Shown here one piece after another: positions 17,786-26,069 of a stretch of DNA of 64,000 bases. Numbering within the stretch: position 1 is the stretch's first letter; every line of letters begins with the position of its first letter. This DNA comes from Planctomycetota bacterium. Lineage in GTDB: Bacteria; Planctomycetota; UBA1135; GCA-002686595. Under the pieces are notes generated by a model. The model was not told where the DNA came from and did no database searches. It worked only from the letters and a program-made list of their open reading frames with translations. A program made the position numbers and the translations under genes. The DNA lies in NCBI GenBank assembly GCA_029259595.1, contig JAJDEW010000004.1, positions 186,001 through 250,000 on the forward strand, read 5' to 3'.

Positions 17786-18112
17786 TCAGACCGAGAACGA
17801 CTCACCGCAGCCGCAGGTCTTCGAAGCGTTGGGGTTCCCGAACTTGAAGCCCCGTCCCATCAGGCTCTCTTCGAAGTCGATCTCGGTGTTGTTCAGGTAG
17901 AGGAAGCTCTTCGGGTCACAGACCACGCGCACGTTCTCGAGCTCCGAGATCTGATCCGTCTCGTGAATCTTGTCGTCGAAGCCCAGACTGTAGGAGAAGC
18001 CGGAACAGCCTCCGCCCTTGACGCCCACGCGTAGCACCGTGCCCTCGGGCAGACTCTGCTCGTCGATGATGCGCCGCACTTCCTTGACGGCACGTTCTGT
18101 GATTCCGATCAC
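17786..18112 (-). CDS. iscA: A-type iron-sulfur carrier IscA/ErpA
   Basis: A 108-residue HesB/IscA protein with the three invariant cysteines: C36 in KGGGCSGFSY and C100/C102 in the C-terminal TCGCGESF. The start is a GTG at 18112 (VIGITERAVKEV) that overlaps the iscU stop by 4 bp; longer in-frame readings run into iscU antisense sequence. Family knowledge: receives or transfers [4Fe-4S]/[2Fe-2S] clusters to target proteins. Placed between iscU and hscB as in proteobacterial isc operons. Confidence 0.95.
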   Translation of the reverse strand: MIGITERAVKEVRRIIDEQSLPEGTVLRVGVKGGGCSGFSYSLGFDDKIHETDQISELENVRVVCDPKSFLYLNNTEIDFEESLMGRGFKFGNPNASKTCGCGESFSV

Positions 18113-18519
18113 GCCTGGGCCTCGGTCGTAGCAGGTGCTGCCTTGATGTTCTTCTTCTTGTAGTCCTCGACAGCGGCCTTGATGGCGTCTTCGGCCAGGA
18201 CGCTGCAGTGGATCTTGACCGGCGGGAGCGAGAGCTCCTGGACGATCTCGGTGTTGCGGATGGCCGCGGCCTCGTCCAGGGTCTTGCCTTTGACCCACTC
18301 GGTAGCGAGGGACGAGCTGGCGATCGCCGAGCCACATCCGAAGGTCTTGAACTTCGCATCGACGATGCGATCGCCTTCGACCTGGATCTGCAGCTTCATG
18401 ACGTCGCCGCACTCCGGCGCGCCCACCACACCCGTACCGACTTCCTGGCTGGACTTGTCGAGTGCGCCCACGTTGCGTGGGTTGTTGTAGTGGTCGAGAA
18501 CTTTATTGCTGTATGCCAT
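18109..18519 (-). CDS. iscU: iron-sulfur cluster scaffold IscU
   Basis: A 136-residue scaffold protein with the three cluster-ligand cysteines C37 (GAPECGDV), C62 (TFGCGSAIAS) and C105, and the HscA recognition motif LPPVKIHC at about residues 98-105. The N-terminus YSNKVLDHYNNPRNVG is diagnostic of IscU. A C-terminal Lys/Ala-rich tail of about 15 residues is slightly longer than usual. It accepts sulfur from IscS and assembles [2Fe-2S] clusters that HscA/HscB then release. It lies 69 bp downstream of iscS and overlaps iscA by 4 bp. Confidence 0.97.
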   Translation of the reverse strand: MAYSNKVLDHYNNPRNVGALDKSSQEVGTGVVGAPECGDVMKLQIQVEGDRIVDAKFKTFGCGSAIASSSLATEWVKGKTLDEAAAIRNTEIVQELSLPPVKIHCSVLAEDAIKAAVEDYKKKNIKAAPATTEAQA

Positions 18520-18588
18520 GACTCTTGTTGCTACGGATGAGAGAGAGGTTCGGGACCGGGATTCGTCGGACTTCGCAGAGGGAAACGG

Positions 18589-19803
18589 TCAGTGCCCCTG
18601 CCATTCGACGGTCGAGGGATCGATGCCCTCGAGCGCCATTTCGTAGAGCGGGGACATCTCTCGTAGGCGGCGGACGGCGGTGATGAGACGGTCGGCCGCG
18701 TAGTCCACCTCTTCCTGGGTGGTGAAGCGGCCGATTCCGAAGCGGATCGAGCTGTGGGCGAGGTCGTCGCCGACGCCCATCGAGCGCAGCACGTGGCTGG
18801 GCTCGAGGCTGGCCGAGGTGCAGGCGCTGCCGGAGGAGACCGCGATGTCGTCGATCCCCATCAGGAGCGACTCGCCCTCGACGTAGTGGAAGGAGAGGTT
18901 GAGGCAACCCGGAAGCCGGTGTTCCTTGTTCCCGTTGAAGTGCACGAACTCGAGGGCACCGGTGATCTTCGCTTCGAGGTGGTCGCGCAGTCCGCTGGCC
19001 CGCGCCGCCTCGACCTCGAGCTCTTCGCGGCAAAGCTGACAGGCCTTGGCGAGCCCGACGATGCCGGGGACGTTGAGCGTGCCCGAACGCATGCCGCGCT
19101 CGTGTCCGCCACCATCCATCTGGGCGACGAGTCGGACGCGCGGCTTGCGCCGGCGCACGTAAAGGCAGCCGACGCCCTTGGGTCCGTAGATCTTGTGGCC
19201 GGAGAGGCACAAGAGGTCCACGTTGTCGGCTTCGACGTCCACGGGGACCTTGCCGACCGCCTGGGTGGCGTCGGTGAAGAAGAGGACGCCGCGCTCGTGG
19301 CACAGGGCTCCGATCTCGCGGATCGGGTTGAGCGTGCCGACCTCGTTGTTGGCCCAGAGCAGCGCGACCAGGATCGTGTCGTCGCGCAGCACGGCGGCCA
19401 CCGCTTCGACCGTGACGCGACCGGTCGAATCGGGAGCGAGGTAGGTGACCTCGAAGCCCTGCTTTTCGAGGTGCTTGCACGTATCGAGCACGGCCTTGTG
19501 TTCGGCCTGGCTGGTGATGATGTGCTTGCCCTTCGAGCCGTACATGTCGGCCACGCCCTTGAGGGCCAGGTTGATCGCCTCGGTCGACCCGGAGGTGAAG
19601 ACGATCTCCTTCTCGGAGGCACCGATCAGGCGCCCGATTTCTTCGCGCCCCTTGGAGACGGCCTCCTCCGCTTTCCAGCCGAAGGCATGGTTGCGGCTCG
19701 CGGCGTTCCCGAAATCCTCCCGGAAGTAGGGGAGCATCGCGTCGAGAACGCGCGGGTCGACCGGCGTGGTCGCTTGGTAGTCGAGATAGACAGGACGTTT
19801 CAT
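18589..19803 (-). CDS. iscS: cysteine desulfurase IscS
   Basis: A 404-residue PLP enzyme, same length as E. coli IscS. It begins [17 protein letters not shown], has the PLP lysine in [11 protein letters not shown], and the mobile-loop catalytic Cys in [17 protein letters not shown]. It removes sulfur from cysteine as a persulfide and passes it to IscU. Start: the ATG at 19803 overlaps the iscR stop by one base (TGATG), consistent with coupling; longer frames read through iscR antisense. Second gene of the isc operon. Confidence 0.97.
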   Translation of the reverse strand: MKRPVYLDYQATTPVDPRVLDAMLPYFREDFGNAASRNHAFGWKAEEAVSKGREEIGRLIGASEKEIVFTSGSTEAINLALKGVADMYGSKGKHIITSQAEHKAVLDTCKHLEKQGFEVTYLAPDSTGRVTVEAVAAVLRDDTILVALLWANNEVGTLNPIREIGALCHERGVLFFTDATQAVGKVPVDVEADNVDLLCLSGHKIYGPKGVGCLYVRRRKPRVRLVAQMDGGGHERGMRSGTLNVPGIVGLAKACQLCREELEVEAARASGLRDHLEAKITGALEFVHFNGNKEHRLPGCLNLSFHYVEGESLLMGIDDIAVSSGSACTSASLEPSHVLRSMGVGDDLAHSSIRFGIGRFTTQEEVDYAADRLITAVRRLREMSPLYEMALEGIDPSTVEWQGH

Positions 19804-20294
19804 CACGCTTCGGAACCGGAACCGGAAGAGGAACCGTCGGAGGCCCCGGAGCCAACCGGGACCGCTCGGGAGAGGGGGGGCCTGGCCGGCTCGGCCAGGT
19901 CGCGCAGGCTCATGCGCTCGAAGACAGCCCACACGCCGATGCGCAGGCGCTGGATGGGGCTGCGGATCGGACAGACCGGTTCGACCTCGCAGGCGCCCGG
20001 CTCGAAGTCCTCGGAGGAGCACCCGGCGATGGCCGGCAGACCCTCGAGGGCTCCCACGACCTGGGCGACGTTGATCTCAGCGGCGGGGCGGGTCAAGAAG
20101 TAGCCGCCGTTCGAACCCCGCTGGGAGGCCAGGATGCCCGCCCGCGAGAGCTCCTTCAGGACCTCCGCCAGGAGGCGGCGGGGGACCGGATACAGCTCGC
20201 CGATCTCACGGACCGACACCACCTCGCCCTCGCGGCCCGCCAGGACCGTCAGGGCGATGAGGGCATATTCGGTTCGTTTCGTCAGCTGAAGCAT
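19803..20294 (-). CDS. iscR: Rrf2-family transcriptional regulator IscR
   Basis: A 163-residue regulator. The winged helix-turn-helix (residues about 1-75) starts [15 protein letters not shown] and includes [19 protein letters not shown] and RGSNGGYFL. Three cysteines C92, C102 and C108 give C-x9-C-x5-C, where E. coli IscR has C92, C98 and C104, so it probably binds a [2Fe-2S] cluster and represses the operon when clusters are sufficient. The C-terminus is a Ser/Gly-rich tail. First gene of the operon, with the ATG at 20294 chosen because it gives the canonical N-terminus. A palindrome lies 13 bp upstream of the start. Confidence 0.93.
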   Translation of the reverse strand: MLQLTKRTEYALIALTVLAGREGEVVSVREIGELYPVPRRLLAEVLKELSRAGILASQRGSNGGYFLTRPAAEINVAQVVGALEGLPAIAGCSSEDFEPGACEVEPVCPIRSPIQRLRIGVWAVFERMSLRDLAEPARPPLSRAVPVGSGASDGSSSGSGSEA

Positions 20295-20307
20295 CAGGCC
20301 AAGATAT

Positions 20308-20324
20308 AGCACTAGATCGGTGCT
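20308..20324. promoter_or_regulatory. candidate operator upstream of iscR
   Basis: AGCAC-N7-GTGCT is a perfect 5+5 bp inverted repeat, 13 bp upstream of the iscR ATG, inside an AT-richer patch (atatagcactagatc) that stands out from the GC-rich surroundings. Autoregulation by IscR is normal in other bacteria, so this is a plausible binding site, but the sequence does not match the E. coli IscR consensus closely. Confidence 0.4.
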
Positions 20325-20448
20325 GATTGGAGCCGAAAATGAGGCCGGGCACGGATTTCGCCCGTTCAGGGCCCCGCGCCGACCCAGCGGGCCCCCGAGC
20401 CCGCCGCCCGACTCAAGCGGGCCTCCTTCCGCGTCCGATAGGCAGACC

Positions 20449-20697
20449 ATGGCCATCCCGGGGAACGTCGTCTGCTTCACCTGTTCGCAAGCCACCGGTC
20501 CCGAGCTGAGGCTCAACCGGCTTCCCGATGGCAGCATCTGTCCGACCTGCCGGGATCGCGTCCTGGATGCCGTGCCGGCCTGTTTGCCGAGCCAACCGAG
20601 CCCGGTTTCGGAGTCGAGGCACGAGCCGGAGCACGCCGGGCGGCACGAGCCCGCGGGACGCTACGAGCCCGACGACGACGGCCCGCAACCGGCCTGA
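20449..20697 (+). CDS. small CxxC/CxxC protein (zinc-ribbon-like)
   Basis: An 82-residue reading frame, divergent from iscR. It starts MAIPGNVVCFTCSQATG and contains two Cys pairs, CFTC and CPTC, 22 residues apart, which is the spacing of a small zinc ribbon. The C-terminal half is Pro/Glu/His-rich and low in complexity. No family is recognised. Frame choice is supported by the paired cysteines and by the lack of any other open frame with such features. It ends about 60 bp before the foldback repeat. It could be a regulator or metal-binding accessory linked to the isc operon, which is only a guess from location. Confidence 0.5.
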   Translation: MAIPGNVVCFTCSQATGPELRLNRLPDGSICPTCRDRVLDAVPACLPSQPSPVSESRHEPEHAGRHEPAGRYEPDDDGPQPA

Positions 20698-20754
20698 GCG
20701 CGATCGCAGGGCCGAATGCGGCTTGGCCGAGGCTCTTCAGAGCTCCCTGCCGCC

Positions 20755-20921
20755 CTAGCAGCCTGATGGAAAAGTGCTTCGGATGCGATGCATGGAACCG
20801 GGAGGCCCGGCGGGTGCGCGAAAACGCAGGCGAATCGGTCGATTCGGCGAGGCTCTCGTGTGCCGGCCGGGCTTTCCGGACGCATGCAGCGCGCCGGATG
20901 ATTTTTTCATCAGGCTGCTAG
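20755..20921. repeat. foldback (MITE-like) repeat, copy A, full length
   Basis: A 167-bp imperfect palindrome. It begins CTAGCAGCCTGATG and ends with the perfect inverse CATCAGGCTGCTAG. The centre is a perfect hexamer palindrome, GAATCG-gt-CGATTC at 20832-20845, exactly in the middle of the element. Arms between also pair imperfectly, so the whole unit could form one long hairpin. No coding capacity. Related shorter copies lie at 36333 and 54072. An IS110-family element begins within its last four bases. Confidence 0.8.
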
Positions 20922-20926
20922 ACAGA

Positions 20927-21014
20927 ATGGGTGGAGCGGTCTTCCTCGAGGCCGTGGGTTACGGTCCTGCGAGTTCTGATCCCAGTTCCGCAGAGCCACA
21001 TGAGGAGCCGCTCC
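20927..21014 (+). ncRNA. candidate bridge-RNA region at left end of the IS110 element
   Basis: IS110-group elements encode a guide (bridge) RNA in the non-coding end next to the recombinase. This left end can form two stems: CGGTCT/AGGCCG (20937-20942 with 20949-20954, one G-U pair) and CTGCG/CGCAG enclosing a 17-nt loop just before the transposase start. The region is shorter than known bridge RNAs (about 180 nt), so the RNA might extend into the coding sequence, or lie at the right end (22119-22211) as in IS1111 relatives. Confidence 0.3.
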
Positions 21015-22118
21015 ATGTCCGATCCTACACGTTTCGTGGGCCTCGACGTCCACGCCAAGACCATCGCGATCGCAGTTGCCGAGGAGGGTCGGGACGAGCC
21101 GAGGTATCTCTCTACGATCGCCAATGACGTCTCGCGCTTGCTGAGTTGCCTGGACCGCCTGGGACGTCGGGAGACCCTTCACTGTGCCTACGAAGCCGGG
21201 CCGACGGGCTACGGCCTGCAGCGCAGGCTTGAGGATGCGGGGATTCGCTGCGACGTGATCGCGCCCTCCAAGATGCCGAAAGCCTCCGGGGATCGGGTCA
21301 AGACCGACCGGAGGGACGCAATTCGCCTGGCGCACTTCCTGCGGTCGGGCGACCTGATCGCAATCCATGTTCCGGACGAGGCCTGCGAGGCGATGCGCGA
21401 TCTCCTGCGTAGCCGCGAGGACGCCAAGCGCGCCCAGCTCCGTGCGCGCCACCAGCTCTCGAAGTACCTCCTTCGTCACGGGAGGCGCTGGCCGAAGAGC
21501 AACTGGACGAAGGCTCACATCGAGTGGATCGAGCAGCAGTCGTTCGACCACCTCGCCCAGGCTCGTGTCTTGCAGGAGTCACTCCACGCGGTGAACGAAT
21601 CGAGTGCCCGCATCGCGCGCTTCGACAAGCTGCTCAGCGAACTCGTTCCCGAGACCGAACAGGCCGAGCTCGTCGGCGCCCTACAAGCCTTCCGTGGGAT
21701 CCAACTCCTGACGGCGGCATCGATCGCCTTCGAGCTGGGCGACGTCCGTCGCTTCAGGTCACCCAAGAAGCTGATGAGCTACCTGGGCCTGACGCCGAGC
21801 GAGGACTCGAGCGGCGATCGCGTCCGTCGCGGAGCCATCACCAAGGCCGGCAACGGGGGGCTCCGACGCCTTCTTGTCGAAGCAGCCTGGGCCTACAGAC
21901 ACACGCCACGCGAGGCGTATCGCCTCAGAAAGCGAGCCGAGGGCGTAGCCCCAGGTGTGCGTAAGATCGCCTTCGATGCCCAGGTCCGACTACATGGACG
22001 CTACAAGCGCCTGCTTGCGCGCGGCAAGAACAAGCAGATGACATTGACTGCGATCGCTCGCGAACTCGCTGGCTTCATCTGGGCGGCAGGACACGAAGAG
22101 ACCTTGCTGGTCAACTGA
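21015..22118 (+). CDS. IS110-family transposase/recombinase (RuvC-like DEDD plus Tnp serine domain)
   Basis: A 367-residue protein. The N-terminal RuvC-like domain shows the acidic positions in FVGLDVHAKT, CAYEAGPTGYGL and VKTDRRDAIRLAHFL (D, E, D, D). The C-terminal transposase domain shows GIQLLTAASIAFELGDVRRF, YLGLTPSEDSSG (the Ser of the family active site) and GAITKAGNGGLRRLLVEAAW. Both domains are intact, with no frameshift, so the element is probably active or recently so. Start at the ATG at 21015 gives MSDPTRFVGLDVHAKT; an earlier in-frame GTG would add unrelated residues. DNA recombination is guided by the element's RNA in characterised members. Confidence 0.93.
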   Translation: MSDPTRFVGLDVHAKTIAIAVAEEGRDEPRYLSTIANDVSRLLSCLDRLGRRETLHCAYEAGPTGYGLQRRLEDAGIRCDVIAPSKMPKASGDRVKTDRRDAIRLAHFLRSGDLIAIHVPDEACEAMRDLLRSREDAKRAQLRARHQLSKYLLRHGRRWPKSNWTKAHIEWIEQQSFDHLAQARVLQESLHAVNESSARIARFDKLLSELVPETEQAELVGALQAFRGIQLLTAASIAFELGDVRRFRSPKKLMSYLGLTPSEDSSGDRVRRGAITKAGNGGLRRLLVEAAWAYRHTPREAYRLRKRAEGVAPGVRKIAFDAQVRLHGRYKRLLARGKNKQMTLTAIARELAGFIWAAGHEETLLVN

Positions 22119-22220
22119 TCTCGATCACGTGAGGCAGGCGACCGGAAGGCTCACGAAGGAACGAATCCTCGATCGGGCTATGGGCAGGCCCACCAAGGCC
22201 GATGCCCGCCACTAGACAGA

Positions 22221-22501
22221 GGCAGCGTTTCCAGACGGACTCCGACCTGCGGTAACCAACCCGCGAATATCAGCCTGAGCATCGTCGCGCCACGCCCCGG
22301 CTCGCCAGCCTCACACCCTCAAATGACCGAATCACACAGACAGAGAACAGCAGGAATCGACCCGCACCTGGCGGTTGACTGTTGCACCCATATCAGCCCA
22401 CTTCCATCTCGAGCTCGCGGGTCAGCTCGCGACCCTCACGAACTCCGCGGCCTTCCGGTCGAACGGACGGCGCGCGGCGACACCCGGGACGAGGAGCGCG
22501 C
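22221..22501. other. non-coding stretch right of the IS element
   Basis: Sequence between the right boundary of the IS110 element and the end of the minus-strand hydrolase gene. I see no convincing gene, hairpin terminator or repeat. With the IS right end it makes a 383-bp gene-free stretch (22119-22501). Its base composition is a little lower in GC than the surrounding genes. Confidence 0.5.
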
Positions 22502-24757
22502 TCAGGGACCGACGACCAGCTCGAGGCCTTCGGTCAAGCGCCAACCGATCCTGGGGTACGCGGAGCGGTCCAGGAAGAGACCCTGGACGTAGATCGACTC
22601 TCCGACCAGCCCCGCCACCGCCGGGATCCCGACAGGAACCTGAACCGGATGCGCGGGCCCGAACCAGGCCGCTCCGCTGAGCGGAGGAAAGACCGAGTTG
22701 CGCGTCAGGAGCAATTCGCCAGGGCCGCTCGGCTGTGCGATGAGCGTGCCGCACGGATAGTTCGGATGCGGCGTGAACGAACGCAGGACGAGCGGACGTT
22801 CCCCCACCGCTGCGCCGCTCGGATCGCTCAAGGCGAGCGTCAGAACCGAACCCAAGGCGGGCAGCCCGGACAGGACGCGCAGGCTCCCGGCGGGGTTCAC
22901 ACCGCAACCGTAGACGAAGGCCTCTGCCCCCGCCGCACCGAAGCGGAAGTGGTCGACGTAACCACGCGACGGATTCGCCCCACCCCCGCCGTTTCCGATC
23001 TGAACCGTGAGGGTCAGGAGGGTCGAGGCCGTCGCGGTCGGAAACCTCGCCTGGAGATCGACCGCGACGGTCTCCCGCCCTGTCGCCGGCAAGCCGTGGA
23101 GCGCGGAAAAGGCCGGAAGCGGTGAGAAGCTGTCGCGGTAATAGACGTTCTCGTTCGTCACGCCGTCGGTGACGTCGATGCTCATCCAGTCGTTGGCGCC
23201 GGGCGCACGTGCCGCTCCGGAGAGCAGGAAGGCCGCGTCGAAACGCAAGAGGGGTTGGGCGTCCGGGATCAGGAAGGTCACGGCGACACCCGTCCCCCCC
23301 AGCGGTGCGACGCTCGTCCCACCCGGCTGGCTGGGCGGTATCGCATTCACCGTTCCCACTGCGGAAAGCTCGAGCCATTGGTCCCCGTTCGAAGGAAAGC
23401 CGACGTCCCGGGCTCCGAGAGCGCGCACGAAAGGTGCCGTGGGCCCTACGACATCCCACGGTCGAACCACGTCCGCGGCGGGGACCTGCGTCTCGAAGCT
23501 CGGGTCCGGAACACCGAGCACCGGTTGGCACAGCTTGTCCTCGAGAAACGTCTGGGCGATCGCCGACGCCTCGACCCCCAGGAAGGTACCCGCGAAGGTG
23601 TGCGTGTAGATGTCGTTCGGTGCACCGAGCGCGTAGATCGAGCGGTGCGCGAAGACCGAGTTCGCCTGGTGGAACGCGGCCGAAGCCGGGGAGACGTCGA
23701 GCAGCTTGCGCCAAAAGACGTAGCCGAACCAACCGTCATGCTGGAAGGGCGGTCCGAGCAGGTCGTGAAGGATGGGGAAGCCGGTCCCGTCGAGCGTCAT
23801 GTCGGCCGGCTGCCCGCTCACCATCTTGACGGGGTCCCCGTAGATCAAGCAGAGCGGCTGAGTGGCGTTGTTTGCGAGCGCCTCGACTTCGAACGACGTG
23901 CGAATCAGGCTGTAGTCCTTTTGCAGCTCCTCGGCGACATCCTCGAGCGCGCTGGCGGCGACCCCCGGATTCGCTTCCTGTTCGAGATGCTCGGGCAACG
24001 AGATGCCGAGCGTGTCGCTCTGGTCGAAGGCCCAGGCGGAAACGGGCGGCTGCAAGGCCAACACCGCGGCGACGCGAGTCGACGCGCGCACCTGGGCCGA
24101 GCCCGTGGACTTCGCACGGTCCACTCCGAAGCACGTTCGCATCATCAAGACGGCACCGCCCGAGCTGGCGCGGGTCCCGACCCGATTCGGATCGAGGGGC
24201 AGGACGGTCTGGCGCTTCAGCCACTGCACCGCCCATTCCGCTTCCTTCTCCGGGTTGTCGTCGGCGGGCAGCCACGACTCGTAGCGCCCGCTCGGATGAC
24301 CGGCGGGATACCACAGGCCTTCGTTCGAACCGACCGGCGTCGTCCCGAAGCTCAGGACGGCGATCCCGGCCTCGACGAGCGCGTAGAGGTGCCGCGTCCC
24401 CCCGGTCTCCGAGAGGGTCGCGAGGGGCAGGGTCGCCTCGCCCCCGCCGTACGGCGTCGAGACCACGACGGGAAAGCCCCCCGGCGGCGGCGTCCCTGGC
24501 GGCAGGAACACGTTGACGAAGTGGTTGGGGGCGGCCGGCCCCTCCGCCAGGCGCTCGGGAGGGCAGTAGGTGAGGTCGACCGGATTGGAACGGGAGATCG
24601 TCGGCGGTAGACCACCGCCCCCGTCATCGGCCCCGGCGCATGGCACGACGGGCGTCGAGCGTGCGGAGGAAGGCAACGCAAAGGCGAGCACCAGGCACGT
24701 GACCAGGAAGGCGCGCAGCCGAGCGGCGGGCGAGAGGACGGGGAAGATCGTGCGCAT
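22502..24757 (-). CDS. secreted alpha/beta-hydrolase-like protein with shared C-terminal beta domain
   Basis: A 751-residue exported protein. Residues 1-32 form a signal peptide (LRAFLVTCLVLAFALPSSARS). The following region has alpha/beta-hydrolase features: FPVVVSTPYGGGEATLP, and a nucleophile-elbow-like GTRASSGGAVLMM. About residues 450-620 resemble a jelly-roll (DPSFETQVPA... DWMSIDVTDG). The last 130 residues start CGVNPAGSLRVLSGLPALGS, a module that recurs in the gene at 57100. Start: the ATG at 24757 gives the signal peptide; the frame is open to 24958 but that sequence lacks protein character. Likely an extracellular or periplasmic esterase or peptidase; substrate unknown. Confidence 0.72.
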   Translation of the reverse strand: MRTIFPVLSPAARLRAFLVTCLVLAFALPSSARSTPVVPCAGADDGGGGLPPTISRSNPVDLTYCPPERLAEGPAAPNHFVNVFLPPGTPPPGGFPVVVSTPYGGGEATLPLATLSETGGTRHLYALVEAGIAVLSFGTTPVGSNEGLWYPAGHPSGRYESWLPADDNPEKEAEWAVQWLKRQTVLPLDPNRVGTRASSGGAVLMMRTCFGVDRAKSTGSAQVRASTRVAAVLALQPPVSAWAFDQSDTLGISLPEHLEQEANPGVAASALEDVAEELQKDYSLIRTSFEVEALANNATQPLCLIYGDPVKMVSGQPADMTLDGTGFPILHDLLGPPFQHDGWFGYVFWRKLLDVSPASAAFHQANSVFAHRSIYALGAPNDIYTHTFAGTFLGVEASAIAQTFLEDKLCQPVLGVPDPSFETQVPAADVVRPWDVVGPTAPFVRALGARDVGFPSNGDQWLELSAVGTVNAIPPSQPGGTSVAPLGGTGVAVTFLIPDAQPLLRFDAAFLLSGAARAPGANDWMSIDVTDGVTNENVYYRDSFSPLPAFSALHGLPATGRETVAVDLQARFPTATASTLLTLTVQIGNGGGGANPSRGYVDHFRFGAAGAEAFVYGCGVNPAGSLRVLSGLPALGSVLTLALSDPSGAAVGERPLVLRSFTPHPNYPCGTLIAQPSGPGELLLTRNSVFPPLSGAAWFGPAHPVQVPVGIPAVAGLVGESIYVQGLFLDRSAYPRIGWRLTEGLELVVGP

Positions 24758-25001
24758 GGATGCGTTCGGAGGAGCGACCGCGGCGGTTTCCGGGCGAAGG
24801 CCCGGGAACTCGGACAGCCTTCGAGTATGCCGCCTGGGAGAGGCAAGCGGAAAGGTCCCCTGGAGAGAGCGTCCACATCGCCCGCGAATCGTCCCTCTCG
24901 GCTTCGCGCGGTCGGAAAAATGAACCTGTCGGAAGCCCTCGGGGCCCGGCCGCGGCACATTCCGCTGGCCGGAATCCCTCGTCGGGCCCTACGATTCCGG
25001 C

Positions 25002-26045
25002 ATGCGCGCCGTCACCTTCCAGAGCATCGGGACCGTCGCCGTCGAGACGGTGCCCGATCCCGTCCTCGTCCACCCAAGCGATGCGATCGTCCGCATCGAA
25101 CGCACCGCCATCTGCGGCTCCGACCTCCACGTCGTTCGCGGACGCGAGCAGGGCATCGACGCCGGCACCGTCCTCGGCCACGAGCTCGTCGGCGTCGTCG
25201 CCGAAGCCGGCTCGGACAGCCACTTCGCGGTCGGAACGCGGGTCGTCAGCGCCTTTTCGACGAGCTGTGGCACGTGCGTGCCCTGCAGCGACGGCTGGAC
25301 GAGTCGCTGCGAGCGGGGTGAGCTCTTCGGTTGGGTCGAGAACGGCCATGGCCTGCAGGGCGCCCAGGCGGAGTACGTCCGGATTCCGCTCGCGGATGGC
25401 TCGCTCGTCGCGGTACCCGACGGCCTGGATCCCGAGCTCGCGCTCTGGACGGGCGACGTCCTCTCCACGGGCTTCTTCTGCGCCGAATGGGGCGGTGTGA
25501 AGCCCGGTGCGAGCGTGGCGGTGCTCGGCTGCGGGCCGGTCGGCCTGTGCGCCATCCTCGCCGCGCGCTCGCTGGGCGCCGAGCGCATCTTCGCCCTGGA
25601 CGCGGTTCCCGAGCGCCTGGAACAGGCCCGCTCGTTCGGCGCACAGGCCTACGACTGCCGGGACACGAGCGCGGTCCCTGCGATCGTCGACGCGCTGGAC
25701 GGGCGCGGCGTCGACGTCGTGCTCGAGGTCGTCGGCTTGCCCGATGCGACGCGTTCGGCCTACGAGCTCGTTCGCTCCGGCGGCACGATCTCGGCCGTCG
25801 GCGTCCACACTGAAGCGGCCCTGGCCTTCTCCCCGGGCGAGGCCTACGACAAGAACCTGACCTACCGCGCGGGTCGCTGCCCGGCGCGCGCGTACATGGA
25901 GCGACTCTTGCCCTGGACGCGCGAACACGCCGCCGAACTGGGCGGTCTCGTCACCCACCGACGGCCGCTGGACGAAGCGGTCGACGCCTACCGGGTCTTC
26001 GACGGACGGCTCGAGGGCTGCATCAAGACCCTGCTCGTGCCCTGA
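25002..26045 (+). CDS. zinc-dependent alcohol dehydrogenase (MDR family)
   Basis: A 347-residue medium-chain dehydrogenase. It has catalytic-zinc ligands in TAICGSDLH and LGHELVGVV, four structural-zinc cysteines (C in SCGTCVPCSDGWTSRC), and the NAD-binding Rossmann motif VAVLGCGPVGLCAILAA. The acidic residue at the end of strand two (FALDAVPER) favours NAD over NADP. Substrate cannot be assigned; glutathione-independent formaldehyde- or sorbitol-dehydrogenase-like groups are possible. It starts 244 bp from the divergent hydrolase gene, whose start is at 24757, so the region between holds both promoters. It converges on the small lipoprotein gene at 26070. Confidence 0.9.
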   Translation: MRAVTFQSIGTVAVETVPDPVLVHPSDAIVRIERTAICGSDLHVVRGREQGIDAGTVLGHELVGVVAEAGSDSHFAVGTRVVSAFSTSCGTCVPCSDGWTSRCERGELFGWVENGHGLQGAQAEYVRIPLADGSLVAVPDGLDPELALWTGDVLSTGFFCAEWGGVKPGASVAVLGCGPVGLCAILAARSLGAERIFALDAVPERLEQARSFGAQAYDCRDTSAVPAIVDALDGRGVDVVLEVVGLPDATRSAYELVRSGGTISAVGVHTEAALAFSPGEAYDKNLTYRAGRCPARAYMERLLPWTREHAAELGGLVTHRRPLDEAVDAYRVFDGRLEGCIKTLLVP

Positions 26046-26069
26046 CCCGCGCGCCGACGACGAGCGCCC

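Larger units (their letters stand above)
20918..22220 (+). mobile_element. IS110-family insertion sequence
   Basis: A transposase gene of the IS110 family is flanked by the direct repeat CTAGACAGA at 20918-20926 and 22212-22220. The left copy overlaps the last four bases (CTAG) of the foldback repeat. The unit spans 1303 bp with about 88 bp of non-coding DNA on the left and about 93 bp on the right. IS110 elements lack terminal inverted repeats and show a short core shared by both ends, which agrees with what is seen. The true core may be shorter than nine bases. Confidence 0.72.
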
